Assembly: GCA_045644325.1 (NCBI GenBank)
Contig: JAZRGT010000031.1
Span: forward strand, 1 to 64,000
Direction: 5' to 3'
Source of the DNA: CAG-390 sp045644325
GTDB taxonomy: Bacteria; Bacillota; Clostridia; Oscillospirales; CAG-272
Length of the DNA: 64,000 nt
The stretch's first letter is position 1. The number at the start of each line of letters is the position of its first letter. Below the pieces are notes generated by a model, which saw nothing but the letters and a program-made list of their open reading frames with translations, ran no database searches and was not told the DNA's origin. Shown here one piece after another: positions 43,420 through 52,385 of this stretch. Made by a program: the position numbers and the translations under genes.

Positions 43420-46191
43420 TCACTTCTCCGCAGGAGCCTTTCCAAACTCCGGTATCTTACATAGTTCTCTGATCATATTCTTTACATACTCTTGATCCTT
43501 ACGATGGTAGAAAAACTCCATCAATTCGGAAAAACTGTATTTTTGGAAAAGAATCGTATTGGTAAGTTTCATCTTTTTGAAGAACATATTACAATCGCTC
43601 TGCTTTTTAAGCTCCACAATCTTTGCGCGCAAAATGTCCACGATAATAGGCTGAAGAAAGGCGATGTCGGGGGTATTATTACCGTAAAGATCCAAGCCCT
43701 GAGGATCGGCAAGAATTTCATAGTACCATTTAAGAAATTCGCTGTCCGGATTTTTCGACGGATCTTTCATAATAGTAGTGAGTATAGTAATTATTCTGCA
43801 CTCCTTCACCTGACCGGTTCTGTGAACGCGTCCGATCCACTGTTCAATATCAACAGGCTCGAGCAATCGCTCGCCTTTTATATCCATATGAGCAAAAATG
43901 AAGGTAGAATAATCCTGATAATTGATTCCCGCCCGCTGCTGTTCATTGACTATAGCTATCTGGTTGTAATTTTTATCGGCAACCCGTTCTTCTTGCGCTT
44001 GATTGTCGTAAACAACATTATGAGCTCGGCTGGCTTGATCGTTTTCATACTTATAATGCGTTGCCATACATTTTCCTATCATACTGCGTGACATCTTATC
44101 CTGAAATACCGAATCACTCAGATAGCAGAGTATAGCATCGCGGCACAAACCGCTGATAAAGGGATCTATCGCTTGGTAGATCAAAAAGTTACGCATTTCA
44201 CTTGCCTCAGCGCAACCCTCAAGCAAATTTTCAAATGATGCAATGACAAAGCCATTCTCGGACATAAGATTCTTCATATCGTTTATCCCGAAGTTGTTCA
44301 TTTGTAAAGATCTTCTTACCGAGCTTAAATACTTTACCAAAAGAATTGCCTTTGCTGCACGCTTTTTTGAGTCGCTGTCCATCAGATTACAAAGTTCGGG
44401 ATCGTTAATGTTAGCGTCAAAAGCTATTCCTCGTTTTCCTCTTCTGTTCCAGTTGACTACAGAATACGCTTTGTTCAACTGCTCCTTATCTGTTATTTTT
44501 TCAGATTTAAGCACACTCATGATAACAGCATCTATAGCGGCTCTCAGATACAATTCGTCATATTCATCAACAAATTCGCCTTTGCTCCACCGATTGTAAG
44601 TCTCCTTTGCCTTTTTCGTTGCCGTTTCGTTATCATACATATCCTGCTTATACATCATAGTGAGTTTCTTTTCGATGCTTGCATCAAGAGCTTTAAGGAA
44701 GCCAGATCCTATTGCCGCAGCTATATCTGAATATAACGGCAATTTTCCTTCAGCCAAACCTGTCATATCATCGGAAACGCTATTAATACGCTTTCTGGTA
44801 AAGAAGCTGTTTATGACACCGAAAAAGGTATTTTTTCTCGCTTTATTATCTTCATCGGCAAATATATCGTTAAGAGGATTAAGCTTGGCAGGCGATACAC
44901 GGCATATTGTATTATAGAAATACTTGTATGCCTCATCCTTGTTCATACCAAATCGTTTGCGGTCAACCATATAAACAAGATCAAATACGTCCTCAAGCGC
45001 GGTTCTTATGGGAGTGGCACTTAAAAGAACGCAGAACTTCTTCTCAAAGTTCGCAATAATATCCATTGTACTCTTTTGACGTTTGCGAAAAGTTTCGATT
45101 GTAATATTCGCATAATCAGATTCGTAAAAAGAATGTATTTCGTCAATGATCATCAAGTCAATAGTGGGATCGGCAACAGTCTGTGGCCCCACTGACCAAA
45201 TATTATTCAGATCATACCTTGTAATCCGCGCGTAAAGTTCATCCCACGTACGCTTTTGCCCCTCAAACTCTTTGATATAATGATTTAATTCATCAACGAG
45301 AGTCCTCTGATGCTCTTTGTCCATATTTTTCGAAGGAATATTTCTCACTCTATCTCTCGTTGCTTTTAGCAGCTTTATTGTTTCTTCCAACTTCTGTTCA
45401 GACATACTGCTGTCAGAAAACAATGTTCTTATTCTTCCGGGGTCATTGTATCCAAAATAACAAAGTATATTTTGAATGGTTACAACGGGTGTCGTCAAGT
45501 CTATGCGATCAAGCTTTTCTTTGAGTTCATTCAAAAAAGCTCTGTCACGGGGTTTAATATTATCTTTGTATTTACAATTATTGAAATCACTTAATTGTTC
45601 TCTTACTTGCTTAAGATCCTTGGTGAGCATAGCATCTGTAATAATATAGATATCGTTCTCACCACGGTTTCTATCTTTTTTGTTATTTGCCATCTCACCA
45701 AAGGTAGCCATAAGATGCTCAACTTCGTTTCCTGCGGCATACTTGGTACGATCGTGAACAGTAAACAGCTTGGGAAATTTTTCTTCAATTTCTTTAATCC
45801 AATCATCTTTGGTTCTTTCGGGGACAACTAAAAGCACGTTTCTTATAGCTCCGCTTTCAAACATAGCATGCGCAGTCATAAGAGCCTCCACTGTCTTTCC
45901 GAGGCCTACTTGATCACCGAAAACACCGCGTCCCTCAAAACGGTTGAGCATCGCGTTAACATTTTCCACCTGATATTTAAACGGAATGAAGGGATAATCT
46001 TTCGCGAGTAATGCGACTTCAACATCACCAAAAAACTTTTGACCTTTTACCTCTCTCGCAGCGTCAAGAAGATTCTTGAGCTTGGGATCATAAGTTTTTG
46101 GATTTTCTGTATCAATGCCCGAAGCGACTTCATTTGAAATACGAAAAACTATATTTTGCGCCTCGAAAATCATTTCATCGTTGTTATTCAT
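43420..46191 (-). CDS. SNF2/SWI2-type helicase-like ATPase
   Basis: A 923-residue superfamily 2 ATPase. Q-like motif 'PFKYQVENV' (about 70), Walker A 'FGDQVGLGKT' (91-100), Ia 'LLVVPERTKDDW', DEIH box (350-353), 'LLSATPIRT' motif III (389-397), and C-terminal motif VI 'QWIGRVHRTGQ' (784-794) define an SNF2-type motor. The insertion between 'LLSATP' and the C-terminal RecA domain is long (about 350 residues). SNF2 ATPases translocate on DNA and are common in defence loci. First gene of the cluster, GAGG 8 nt before the ATG. Confidence 0.9.
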   Translation of the reverse strand: MNNNDEMIFEAQNIVFRISNEVASGIDTENPKTYDPKLKNLLDAAREVKGQKFFGDVEVALLAKDYPFIPFKYQVENVNAMLNRFEGRGVFGDQVGLGKTVEALMTAHAMFESGAIRNVLLVVPERTKDDWIKEIEEKFPKLFTVHDRTKYAAGNEVEHLMATFGEMANNKKDRNRGENDIYIITDAMLTKDLKQVREQLSDFNNCKYKDNIKPRDRAFLNELKEKLDRIDLTTPVVTIQNILCYFGYNDPGRIRTLFSDSSMSEQKLEETIKLLKATRDRVRNIPSKNMDKEHQRTLVDELNHYIKEFEGQKRTWDELYARITRYDLNNIWSVGPQTVADPTIDLMIIDEIHSFYESDYANITIETFRKRQKSTMDIIANFEKKFCVLLSATPIRTALEDVFDLVYMVDRKRFGMNKDEAYKYFYNTICRVSPAKLNPLNDIFADEDNKARKNTFFGVINSFFTRKRINSVSDDMTGLAEGKLPLYSDIAAAIGSGFLKALDASIEKKLTMMYKQDMYDNETATKKAKETYNRWSKGEFVDEYDELYLRAAIDAVIMSVLKSEKITDKEQLNKAYSVVNWNRRGKRGIAFDANINDPELCNLMDSDSKKRAAKAILLVKYLSSVRRSLQMNNFGINDMKNLMSENGFVIASFENLLEGCAEASEMRNFLIYQAIDPFISGLCRDAILCYLSDSVFQDKMSRSMIGKCMATHYKYENDQASRAHNVVYDNQAQEERVADKNYNQIAIVNEQQRAGINYQDYSTFIFAHMDIKGERLLEPVDIEQWIGRVHRTGQVKECRIITILTTIMKDPSKNPDSEFLKWYYEILADPQGLDLYGNNTPDIAFLQPIIVDILRAKIVELKKQSDCNMFFKKMKLTNTILFQKYSFSELMEFFYHRKDQEYVKNMIRELCKIPEFGKAPAEK

Positions 46192-46222
46192 ATCAGGACC
46201 TCATTGCTTAATAATTAATTTT

Positions 46223-46251
46223 ATTATAACATAAAAGGATCAAAAAAGCAA
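46223..46251 (-). promoter_or_regulatory. Promoter of the SNF2-to-Hsp70 unit
   Basis: TTGCTT (46246-46251), 17-nt spacer, TATAAT (46223-46228), minus strand, about 32 nt upstream of the SNF2-type gene. Confidence 0.75.
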
Positions 46252-46419
46252 CGGATTTGTCGTTTTTTGTTTCTGAATTCACCTAATTAAACGCCACAAA
46301 ACCAAACTCAACTTTCATAAATTTCAGCCTTGCAATCCCCATATCCCGTTCGGCATTTTCCGCATTATTCATATTAGCACACGTATTTGTGTTCTCAAAT
46401 GCCCGTCATACATACGCCA

Positions 46420-46449
46420 AAACGGCAAGGACTTTCGTCCTTGCCGTTT
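46420..46449 (-). terminator. Terminator of the aldo/keto reductase gene
   Basis: Perfect stem AAACGGCAAGGAC/GTCCTTGCCGTTT with a TTTC-side loop (46420-46449), 16 nt past the stop codon. It also shields the SNF2-type promoter region from read-through. Confidence 0.75.
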
Positions 46450-46464
46450 GGATTATATATGATA

Positions 46465-47568
46465 TTAAGCTCCCGATAATTTCTTGAGCTTTTTGAGATT
46501 TTCGCGGATTTCAATGTTCTGGGGGCAGATCTTTTCGCATTTTCCGCATTCGATACAGTCGCCCGCCTTGACTTCGAAGGAATTAAGGCTCGCCTTGGTT
46601 TCCTTTTTCGTTACCTTTGCCAGAGCGTATTCATTATACACGGCAAACAGATCTGCGATCGGTACGTTTTTGGGGCAAACCTCTGCGCAATATCTGCATT
46701 TGGTGCAGGGGATCTGTCTGTACTGTCGAATAATCTCTCTTGCCTTGTCGGTCGCCGCAAGCTCCTCTTCGTTCAGCGGAACGAACGGATGCATTGTGCG
46801 GATATTGGATTCCATCATCTCCATATTGCCCATGCCCGAAAGCACCATAAATACCTCGGGGAAGCTTGCCGCATATCGCAGAGCATAGGATACGGGTGTC
46901 GCATCGCCGAGCTTTTTGAATTCTGCCACGGCGGCATCGGGGAGACCCACAAGCGCGCCGCCCTTGACGGGCTCCATTACGATGACCTTTTTGCCGTGCT
47001 TGACGGCAACGTCATAGCACTTCTTGCTCTGAACCGAGGGATCGTCATAATCGAGATAGTTGATCTGCAGCTGAACTGCCTCGATCTGCGGCTGTTCGGT
47101 AAGTATCATATCGAGAATATCTGCCGTGTCGTGGAAGGACATCGCGATATGCTTTACTTTTCCTTCCTTTTTCAAACCGTCAACGATTCCGAAGCTGTTG
47201 CACTCCTTATGCTTTTTATAGGAGTTGCGGTTGAGCGCGTGGAAGAGATAAAAGTCAAAATATTCAACTCCGCAGATCTCCAGCTGAGATTCAAATAAGG
47301 GAAGGATCTCCTCCTCGCTTTGGAAAAACCAATCCGAAAGCTTGTTTGCAAGGATATAGCTATCTCTCTCGTAACGGGAGGTCAGACAGGTTTTGACTGC
47401 CTTTTCGCTTTTGCCGTCGATATATCCGTGCGCGGTGTCGAAATAATTAAATCCGTTTGCAATAAACGAGTCTACCATTCGATTGCATTCTGCCGTATCC
47501 ACCTCACCGTCTATCATCGGCAAACGCATACAGCCAAATCCGAAATTGCGTTTTACATTGTCAAACAT
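46465..47568 (-). CDS. Aldo/keto reductase with C-terminal 4Fe-4S ferredoxin domain
   Basis: A 367-residue cytoplasmic protein. AKR barrel: 'FGFGCMRLPM', catalytic 'FDTAHGYIDGKSEKAV' (Asp, Tyr), Lys in 'LANKLSDW', His in 'DFYLFHALNR' and 'SALRYA' type NADPH loop. The C-terminus has two ferredoxin-type clusters, 'CTKCRYCAEVCP' and 'CIECGKCEKICP', usual for AKRs of anaerobes. Substrate unknown. The ATG at 47568 (GAGGTG 4 nt upstream) is preferred over the one at 47580. Single-gene unit. Confidence 0.9.
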   Translation of the reverse strand: MFDNVKRNFGFGCMRLPMIDGEVDTAECNRMVDSFIANGFNYFDTAHGYIDGKSEKAVKTCLTSRYERDSYILANKLSDWFFQSEEEILPLFESQLEICGVEYFDFYLFHALNRNSYKKHKECNSFGIVDGLKKEGKVKHIAMSFHDTADILDMILTEQPQIEAVQLQINYLDYDDPSVQSKKCYDVAVKHGKKVIVMEPVKGGALVGLPDAAVAEFKKLGDATPVSYALRYAASFPEVFMVLSGMGNMEMMESNIRTMHPFVPLNEEELAATDKAREIIRQYRQIPCTKCRYCAEVCPKNVPIADLFAVYNEYALAKVTKKETKASLNSFEVKAGDCIECGKCEKICPQNIEIRENLKKLKKLSGA

Positions 47569-47844
47569 AGGGCACCTCATCTTTAAATATTAAAATGTTT
47601 CAATAAATATATTATAATATACAATTCGATCGTTGTCAATATTTTTTAAAAATTTCGCAGCCTTTTGAAATCAAGCCGCGAGCTCACCGAGCGGGAGATT
47701 ATATCAAAAGCCTATTTTGCGAACAGGCTTAGCGTTTTTTTGCGGAAAGGGGGTAATTGACAAGCTTAATATATTTTAACTTGTCAACTATGGTGACCCT
47801 TAATAGCATATTTATCTGTCACGGTCAAGTGGCTCGCGAGTTTT
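47569..47844. other. Intergenic gap with repeat R2 copy
   Basis: No gene. A repeat R2 copy (ATATCAAAAGCCTATTTTGCG, AACAGGCTT, TTTTTTTGCGGAAAGG) at 47698-47752 is the only structure seen. A plus-strand frame at 47757 lacks an RBS. Confidence 0.6.
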
Positions 47845-48633
47845 TTATACTTTCCCCGAGCTATCCTCCGAATAAAAGCGGCGGCGGTATTCTGAGGGAG
47901 ATATTCCCGTGTGATATTTATAAAATTTGCACAGCGCGCTTGCTGACCCAAAGCCCATAACCTCGGAGGTTGTCTGTATGGTGTGGTTTGCCGAGCTGAG
48001 ATATTCTTCAATACGGCGAATGCGCAGGTCGGTTATGTATTTTTTTATCGGGATTTGCTCGGATTTGTAAAACACGCGTGAGACGTAGTCGGGACACAGA
48101 CTGAAATGCAATGCAATATCGTTGACAGTAATATTGCGGTGTATACTTGCATAAACGTATGTCTTGATGCTTTGGGCAAGCGATGTCGTGGGTTCGGTGT
48201 GAGGCTCTGACTGATACAGCACCTCATAAAACAACGCGTGCATAAGTGAGTTCATCGCCTCGCGAGGGTAATCGCTATATCCCAGCCTGTTTACAAGCTG
48301 GAAAAGCAGCTCGCGTATGTTTTTTTCCTCCCGGGGCGTAAAGCAGTTGGGGAAGGATGGGCGGGCGGCGTCACATTCGAACATTACGTAATAAAAACCG
48401 GTTTTGATACCCGACGGGCGATAACCCGCGCTGGTGATACCTTTCTCAAGGAAAATGCACTGCCCCGCTCGCACCTCATAGCGATTTCCCTCCTGCTCGA
48501 TATACAAAACGCCCTCGGTGACAAATATAAGGTTATGGGGAGAATAACGCGTGCGCGGTGCATGGCTCCATACTGGATTGGTCACATATAGATATTTCGC
48601 CTTCAGGTATGTGCAACTGCTTACAAAATCCAC
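47845..48633 (-). CDS. AraC-family regulator
   Basis: A 263-residue protein with an N-terminal cupin ('LIFVTEGVLYIEQEGNRYEVRAGQCIFLEKG') and C-terminal AraC helix-turn-helix pair ('ITVNDIALHFSLCPDYVSRVFYKSEQIPIKKYI', 'TIQTTSEVMGFGSASALCKFYKYHTGISPSEYRRR'). The GTG start at 48633 is chosen because AAGGAGG lies 8 nt before it; the longer frame to 48744 is coded by repeat R1 and has no site. Divergent from the binding-lipoprotein and EEP genes, which it may control. Confidence 0.85.
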   Translation of the reverse strand: MDFVSSCTYLKAKYLYVTNPVWSHAPRTRYSPHNLIFVTEGVLYIEQEGNRYEVRAGQCIFLEKGITSAGYRPSGIKTGFYYVMFECDAARPSFPNCFTPREEKNIRELLFQLVNRLGYSDYPREAMNSLMHALFYEVLYQSEPHTEPTTSLAQSIKTYVYASIHRNITVNDIALHFSLCPDYVSRVFYKSEQIPIKKYITDLRIRRIEEYLSSANHTIQTTSEVMGFGSASALCKFYKYHTGISPSEYRRRFYSEDSSGKV

Positions 48634-48667
48634 GTTCGAGACCTCCTTTTTCTCACATCTATATAGC

Positions 48668-48837
48668 CAATTGTAAAACTTCGTTTTGCAATTGAAAACC
48701 AGCGCGGCGGGGGTACGCGCGCTTATCTCCACCGCCAAAATCAAGGATTTTGACGGCTCCCCTCGGCGCGCGGGCTCGCGTGGCTCGCGCGCCGAGGTGT
48801 TTTTTCGGTCGGCAAAGCCGCCGAAAAAACGGATTTT
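48668..48837 (-). repeat. Interspersed repeat R1, copy 3 (inverted)
   Basis: Reads on the minus strand as copy 1: AATCCGTTTTTTCGG.GGC, CCGCGCGCCGAGGGGAGC, GTCAAAATC.TTGATTTT, GATAAGCGCGCG and the end CAATTGCAAAACGAAG..TTTTACAATTGG. It lies in the leader of the AraC gene. Confidence 0.8.
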
Positions 48838-48866
48838 ATTATATTATAATTCGCGTATTTTTACAA
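48838..48866 (-). promoter_or_regulatory. Promoter of the AraC gene at 47.8 kb
   Basis: TTGTAA (48861-48866), 17-nt spacer, TATAAT (48838-48843), minus strand. Transcription passes through R1 before the GTG start. Confidence 0.6.
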
Positions 48867-49045
48867 TTGGCTATAACATTTATAATTAAATTATATCAAA
48901 ATCTTCGTGCGTTGTCAATACAATTACACAAAGTCGGAAAATATCAATAAAGTTAGGATTTTTTCACTTGATTTTTTTAAAAAAATTTGTAAAATATAAG
49001 TATATATAATATGATTTTCATATTAGCTTTATCAGGAGGAAAACG

Positions 49046-50557
49046 ATGAAAAGAAACGTATTATTAAGAGTGCTCTCTCTTATGTTGGCTGTGATGATGC
49101 TGCTTTCCGTGATAGCATGCGCCGATCAGACCGATACCCCCTCGGACACGACTGCGGGAGGCAATAACGGTGATGAAGGCAATGCCGCTACCACTGCCGC
49201 CCCCGAGACCACAAGTCCTTATGACGAAAACGGTTATCTCAAGGATACTCTGTCCCCCGATCTCAACTTTGACAATTACAAGTTCAACATTCTGGGCTGG
49301 AACACATCCTTGCCGGACTTTTACGTTGAAATGGACACAGGTGACACCGTTGTTGATAGTATTTTCTTACGCAACTTAGCCGTTGAGGAGAGACTGGGCA
49401 TTACCATCTCCTCTAACCTTATCAACGGTGACAACTCCAATCAGGCTTCCTACGTTGAGCACGCAATGGCAGCAATCCTTGCAGGCGGCACTTGCGAATA
49501 CGATATGATCGGTTGCTACAGTATGTGCGGCGGTACTCTTGCTACCCGTAACGCTATCACCGACCTGTACACGCTTGATCACCTCAACTTTGATATGCCC
49601 TGGTGGTCCGACTCGCTTATCGAAATGTCTACCATCAACGAAAAATTGTTCTTCGTTTCGGGCGATGCGGCAAACTCGCTTATCTACAACCTCTACTTCC
49701 TTATCTACAACCACAATCTCGGAACAAGTATCGGTCTGAGCGATCCCCGTCCGCTGGTTCTGGACGGCACTTGGACTATCGACAAAATGATCGAAATGAC
49801 CGCAAACACTTACGTTGACGCAGGCGCGACCGGTCCCTCCGTTGAGGATACCTTCGGATACGTAAACTACGGTCAGGTACATATGGACTGCTTTATCGCC
49901 GCATCCGGTATTCGTATGTCCGCCCCCAATGCCGATGGCGTAATTCAGCTCACCGATGACTTTATGGGTGAAAAGACACACTCTCTCATCACTAAGCTGA
50001 ACAGCTGGATCTGGGAGACCGGCGATTGCTGGTATAATACCAGCGACGGATATAAGATCATCACCGACAACCGCGCGCTGTTCGGTGCAGTTGCGGGCAG
50101 TACCATCACCGGTCTGCGCGACAAGGATATGTCCTACGGTATAGTTCCTTATCCCAAGATGTACGCCGATCAGGAGCAGTATTACACCAACCTCGGCTTT
50201 GCTTACACCAACTTCTGCATTCCCACAACTGCTAAGGATGCCAATATGTCCGCAGCCGTTCTTGAGGCGCTGGGCTCCGAGAGCCACAGATCCTCCGCTC
50301 CCGCACTGTTTGAAAACTGTATGAAGTCGCGTTGGGCAGCCGACAACCTTGACGGTCAAATGTACGATATCATCAAGGGCAACCTGTATATTGACTCCAC
50401 CCGTATCTTCAGCTCCAGCTTTACCTGGGCATCAAGCGCAGTTGCTCTGTTCCGAAACAGCTTGACGGGCAACGACAGTAACTGGACCGCCAAGATCAAG
50501 GGAGCCTCCCGAAACATCAATAAGGTGTTTGAGGGCATTTCCGAGTCTCTCAGCTAA
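49046..50557 (+). CDS. ABC-type substrate-binding lipoprotein
   Basis: A 503-residue binding lipoprotein with lipobox 'SVIAC' (Cys26), Thr-rich linker, and the same 'FDMPWWSDSLIEMSTINEKLFFVSGD' motif as the proteins at 18.8 and 56.6 kb. The fold is that of family 1 solute-binding proteins. AGGAGG 8 nt before the ATG. No permease or ATPase gene is adjacent; it shares a transcript with the EEP lipoprotein 5 nt downstream. Ligand unknown. Confidence 0.85.
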   Translation: MKRNVLLRVLSLMLAVMMLLSVIACADQTDTPSDTTAGGNNGDEGNAATTAAPETTSPYDENGYLKDTLSPDLNFDNYKFNILGWNTSLPDFYVEMDTGDTVVDSIFLRNLAVEERLGITISSNLINGDNSNQASYVEHAMAAILAGGTCEYDMIGCYSMCGGTLATRNAITDLYTLDHLNFDMPWWSDSLIEMSTINEKLFFVSGDAANSLIYNLYFLIYNHNLGTSIGLSDPRPLVLDGTWTIDKMIEMTANTYVDAGATGPSVEDTFGYVNYGQVHMDCFIAASGIRMSAPNADGVIQLTDDFMGEKTHSLITKLNSWIWETGDCWYNTSDGYKIITDNRALFGAVAGSTITGLRDKDMSYGIVPYPKMYADQEQYYTNLGFAYTNFCIPTTAKDANMSAAVLEALGSESHRSSAPALFENCMKSRWAADNLDGQMYDIIKGNLYIDSTRIFSSSFTWASSAVALFRNSLTGNDSNWTAKIKGASRNINKVFEGISESLS

Positions 50558-50562
50558 AAGAT

Positions 50563-52248
50563 ATGAAAAAAACGTGTTTTATACTTGCGCTCGTTATATT
50601 TACAATGACATTGGCAGGCTGTCAGCCTGCCAATGTGCCCTCTGCGGATACTACCGCCCCCGACACCACTGCGGCAGATATCGCTTCGGATACCACAGTG
50701 GCGGACGGTCTTGTCAGAATAGTGGAGGGTGGCGAGAGTGACTATATGGTATTGCGCGCAGATCTGGCGTCCGATACCGAGGTTAATGCGGCAGTTGCGT
50801 TGCGCACAGCCATCAACGAAACGTACGGCATCCGCATGCGCATCGGTAACGAGATTGACTCAAAGCCCGACCGTGCAATAATCGTTGGCAACGTAAACTA
50901 CGGCGGCGCGGCAGAAATTGCTGCCTCTCTCGGCTACTATGAATATATCATTACGTTTTCGGGACAGCATATCGTCATTTGCGGCGGCAGTCCCGAGGCA
51001 ACTCAGTCAGCAGTAAACGCCTTTATAGATAAATATCTGAGCAAAGATTCCGGGGTGCTTGCCGTCCCCGAAGATCTGAACGACTCTTACCGCCCCGAGA
51101 CGCTGGCAACCGACGGCACTATCGGCGGCGAAAGCCTCAAAAATTTCAGCATATACGTCAGCTCTACTGCCGTATACAGCGAAAAGCTGGCGGCGGGGAG
51201 CATACACTCGGCGCTTCGCGAGACCTTGGGCATTAATATTTCTGTTATCGATAAGGGTACCGTACCCGGCGACTGTGCGATAATCATAGGCAACGTTAAA
51301 AATGCGACCTCTGCAGGTTGTGATGCTGCGCTTGCGGCTTGCGGCGACGGTCAGGGACTTGTATATTTCGAGGGCACAAGAGTGTATATCACGGGCAAGG
51401 ATACCGATGCCACCTGCCGCGCAGTCGAGCTGTTTATAAAAGACTGTCTGGCGGCGGACCACGTAAAGGACGGTGTGCTGACCGTGCCCACCGACACGCT
51501 GAAGGTATCGACTCCCGCCGAAACGTATACCGTTATGAGCTTTAATCTGCTTGTGGCAAAGGAGTCGGAGCCCGACCGTTTCAATGCGGCGCTGACACAG
51601 ATAAATGCGGCTGACCCCGATATTCTGGGTGTTCAGGAATGCTCGGTTTTGTGGTATGAATACCTCTGCCGTCAGCTTGGCGACAGATATAATGTGGTTG
51701 GCGAGCTTAATCACTCCTCCACGCAGATGTGGCGCAACGCCATTTTCTACAAAAAAGACAAGTTCGAGCTACTCGAGACCAAAACGCAGTGGCTGTCGGC
51801 AACGCCGAGCGTTTCCAGCCGTCTTTCGAATGAAAACCAGTATCGCATACTTACGTATGCCGTGCTGAAGGATGTCAAAACCGGTGCCACATTTGCGCAT
51901 TGCAACACGCACATGACCATAATCGAGGAGGTGCGCGAATCGCAGTTCAATGTGTTGGTCAGATTGCTTGAAAAGCTTGATTACCCCATCGTTATGACGG
52001 GTGACTTCAACACGCGCGAGGGCACGGGGTATTATCAGAAGATAACCGATTTCGGGCTGTACAGTGCGCACGTTATGACGTCGGCAAACGATCCCGCACA
52101 TACGGTTTCGTCCTCGACCATAGACTTTTGCTTTGTTGACCCCGCACATATGGGCGTGGTCAGCCACGAGGTAATTGAGGAGACCGTGAACGGCGTCGAG
52201 CCCTCCGATCATAACGCAGTAGTGGTCAAATTCAGGTTTTATGAATAA
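50563..52248 (+). CDS. Lipoprotein with two N-terminal repeats and an endonuclease/exonuclease/phosphatase domain
   Basis: A 561-residue lipoprotein: lipobox 'LAGC' (Cys20), two similar alpha/beta domains (about 45-155 and 185-295, each ending 'A...FI.KYL'), then an EEP domain (about 305-560). EEP residues are visible: Asn in 'MSFNLLV', Glu in 'GVQECS', 'GDFNTRE', Asp in 'IDFCFVDP' and His in 'SDHNAV'. The family hydrolyses phosphodiesters; outside the cell it could act on lipids, sugar phosphates or DNA. The duplicated front domains resemble the small domains in front of some glycosidases and may bind carbohydrate. Tight coupling with the binding lipoprotein upstream. Confidence 0.85.
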   Translation: MKKTCFILALVIFTMTLAGCQPANVPSADTTAPDTTAADIASDTTVADGLVRIVEGGESDYMVLRADLASDTEVNAAVALRTAINETYGIRMRIGNEIDSKPDRAIIVGNVNYGGAAEIAASLGYYEYIITFSGQHIVICGGSPEATQSAVNAFIDKYLSKDSGVLAVPEDLNDSYRPETLATDGTIGGESLKNFSIYVSSTAVYSEKLAAGSIHSALRETLGINISVIDKGTVPGDCAIIIGNVKNATSAGCDAALAACGDGQGLVYFEGTRVYITGKDTDATCRAVELFIKDCLAADHVKDGVLTVPTDTLKVSTPAETYTVMSFNLLVAKESEPDRFNAALTQINAADPDILGVQECSVLWYEYLCRQLGDRYNVVGELNHSSTQMWRNAIFYKKDKFELLETKTQWLSATPSVSSRLSNENQYRILTYAVLKDVKTGATFAHCNTHMTIIEEVRESQFNVLVRLLEKLDYPIVMTGDFNTREGTGYYQKITDFGLYSAHVMTSANDPAHTVSSSTIDFCFVDPAHMGVVSHEVIEETVNGVEPSDHNAVVVKFRFYE

Positions 52249-52255
52249 AAAATAA

Positions 52256-52287
52256 GGACAGAGAATTTTTACGTTCTCTGTCCTTTT
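52256..52287 (+). terminator. Intrinsic terminator behind the EEP gene
   Basis: Stem GGACAGAGAA/TTCTCTGTCC (52256-52283) followed by TTTT, 8 nt after the stop codon. Confidence 0.85.
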
Positions 52288-52385
52288 GTTTGTGCCCTGC
52301 TTTTTTAATAAGGGAGCAGATATCTATGATTCCGTAGCACAGAAACTAATTTGGTTGCAGATCAGGTGGGTGGGAAGGTTTGCCG

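Larger units (their letters stand above)
48634..49045. other. Divergent intergenic region holding repeat R1
   Basis: No gene is found in these 412 nt. It contains the AraC RBS and leader, the R1 copy (48668-48837), the AraC promoter (48838-48866) and an AT-rich leader before the binding lipoprotein with GAGGA site. The plus-strand promoter is not clear: TATAAT at 49004-49009 lacks a good -35. Confidence 0.6.

Noticed and set aside
24651..46191. Conjugative element or prophage suggested by the PcfJ-like gene
   Set aside because: No relaxase, coupling protein, integrase, terminase or capsid gene is present in the block.
48634..48744. Upstream extension of the AraC frame to 48744
   Set aside because: The extension is encoded by repeat R1; a GTG with AAGGAGG 8 nt upstream marks the true start.
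49376..50359. 327-codon minus-strand frame opposite the binding-lipoprotein gene
   Set aside because: Shadow of the lipoprotein gene; no RBS, no recognisable domain.
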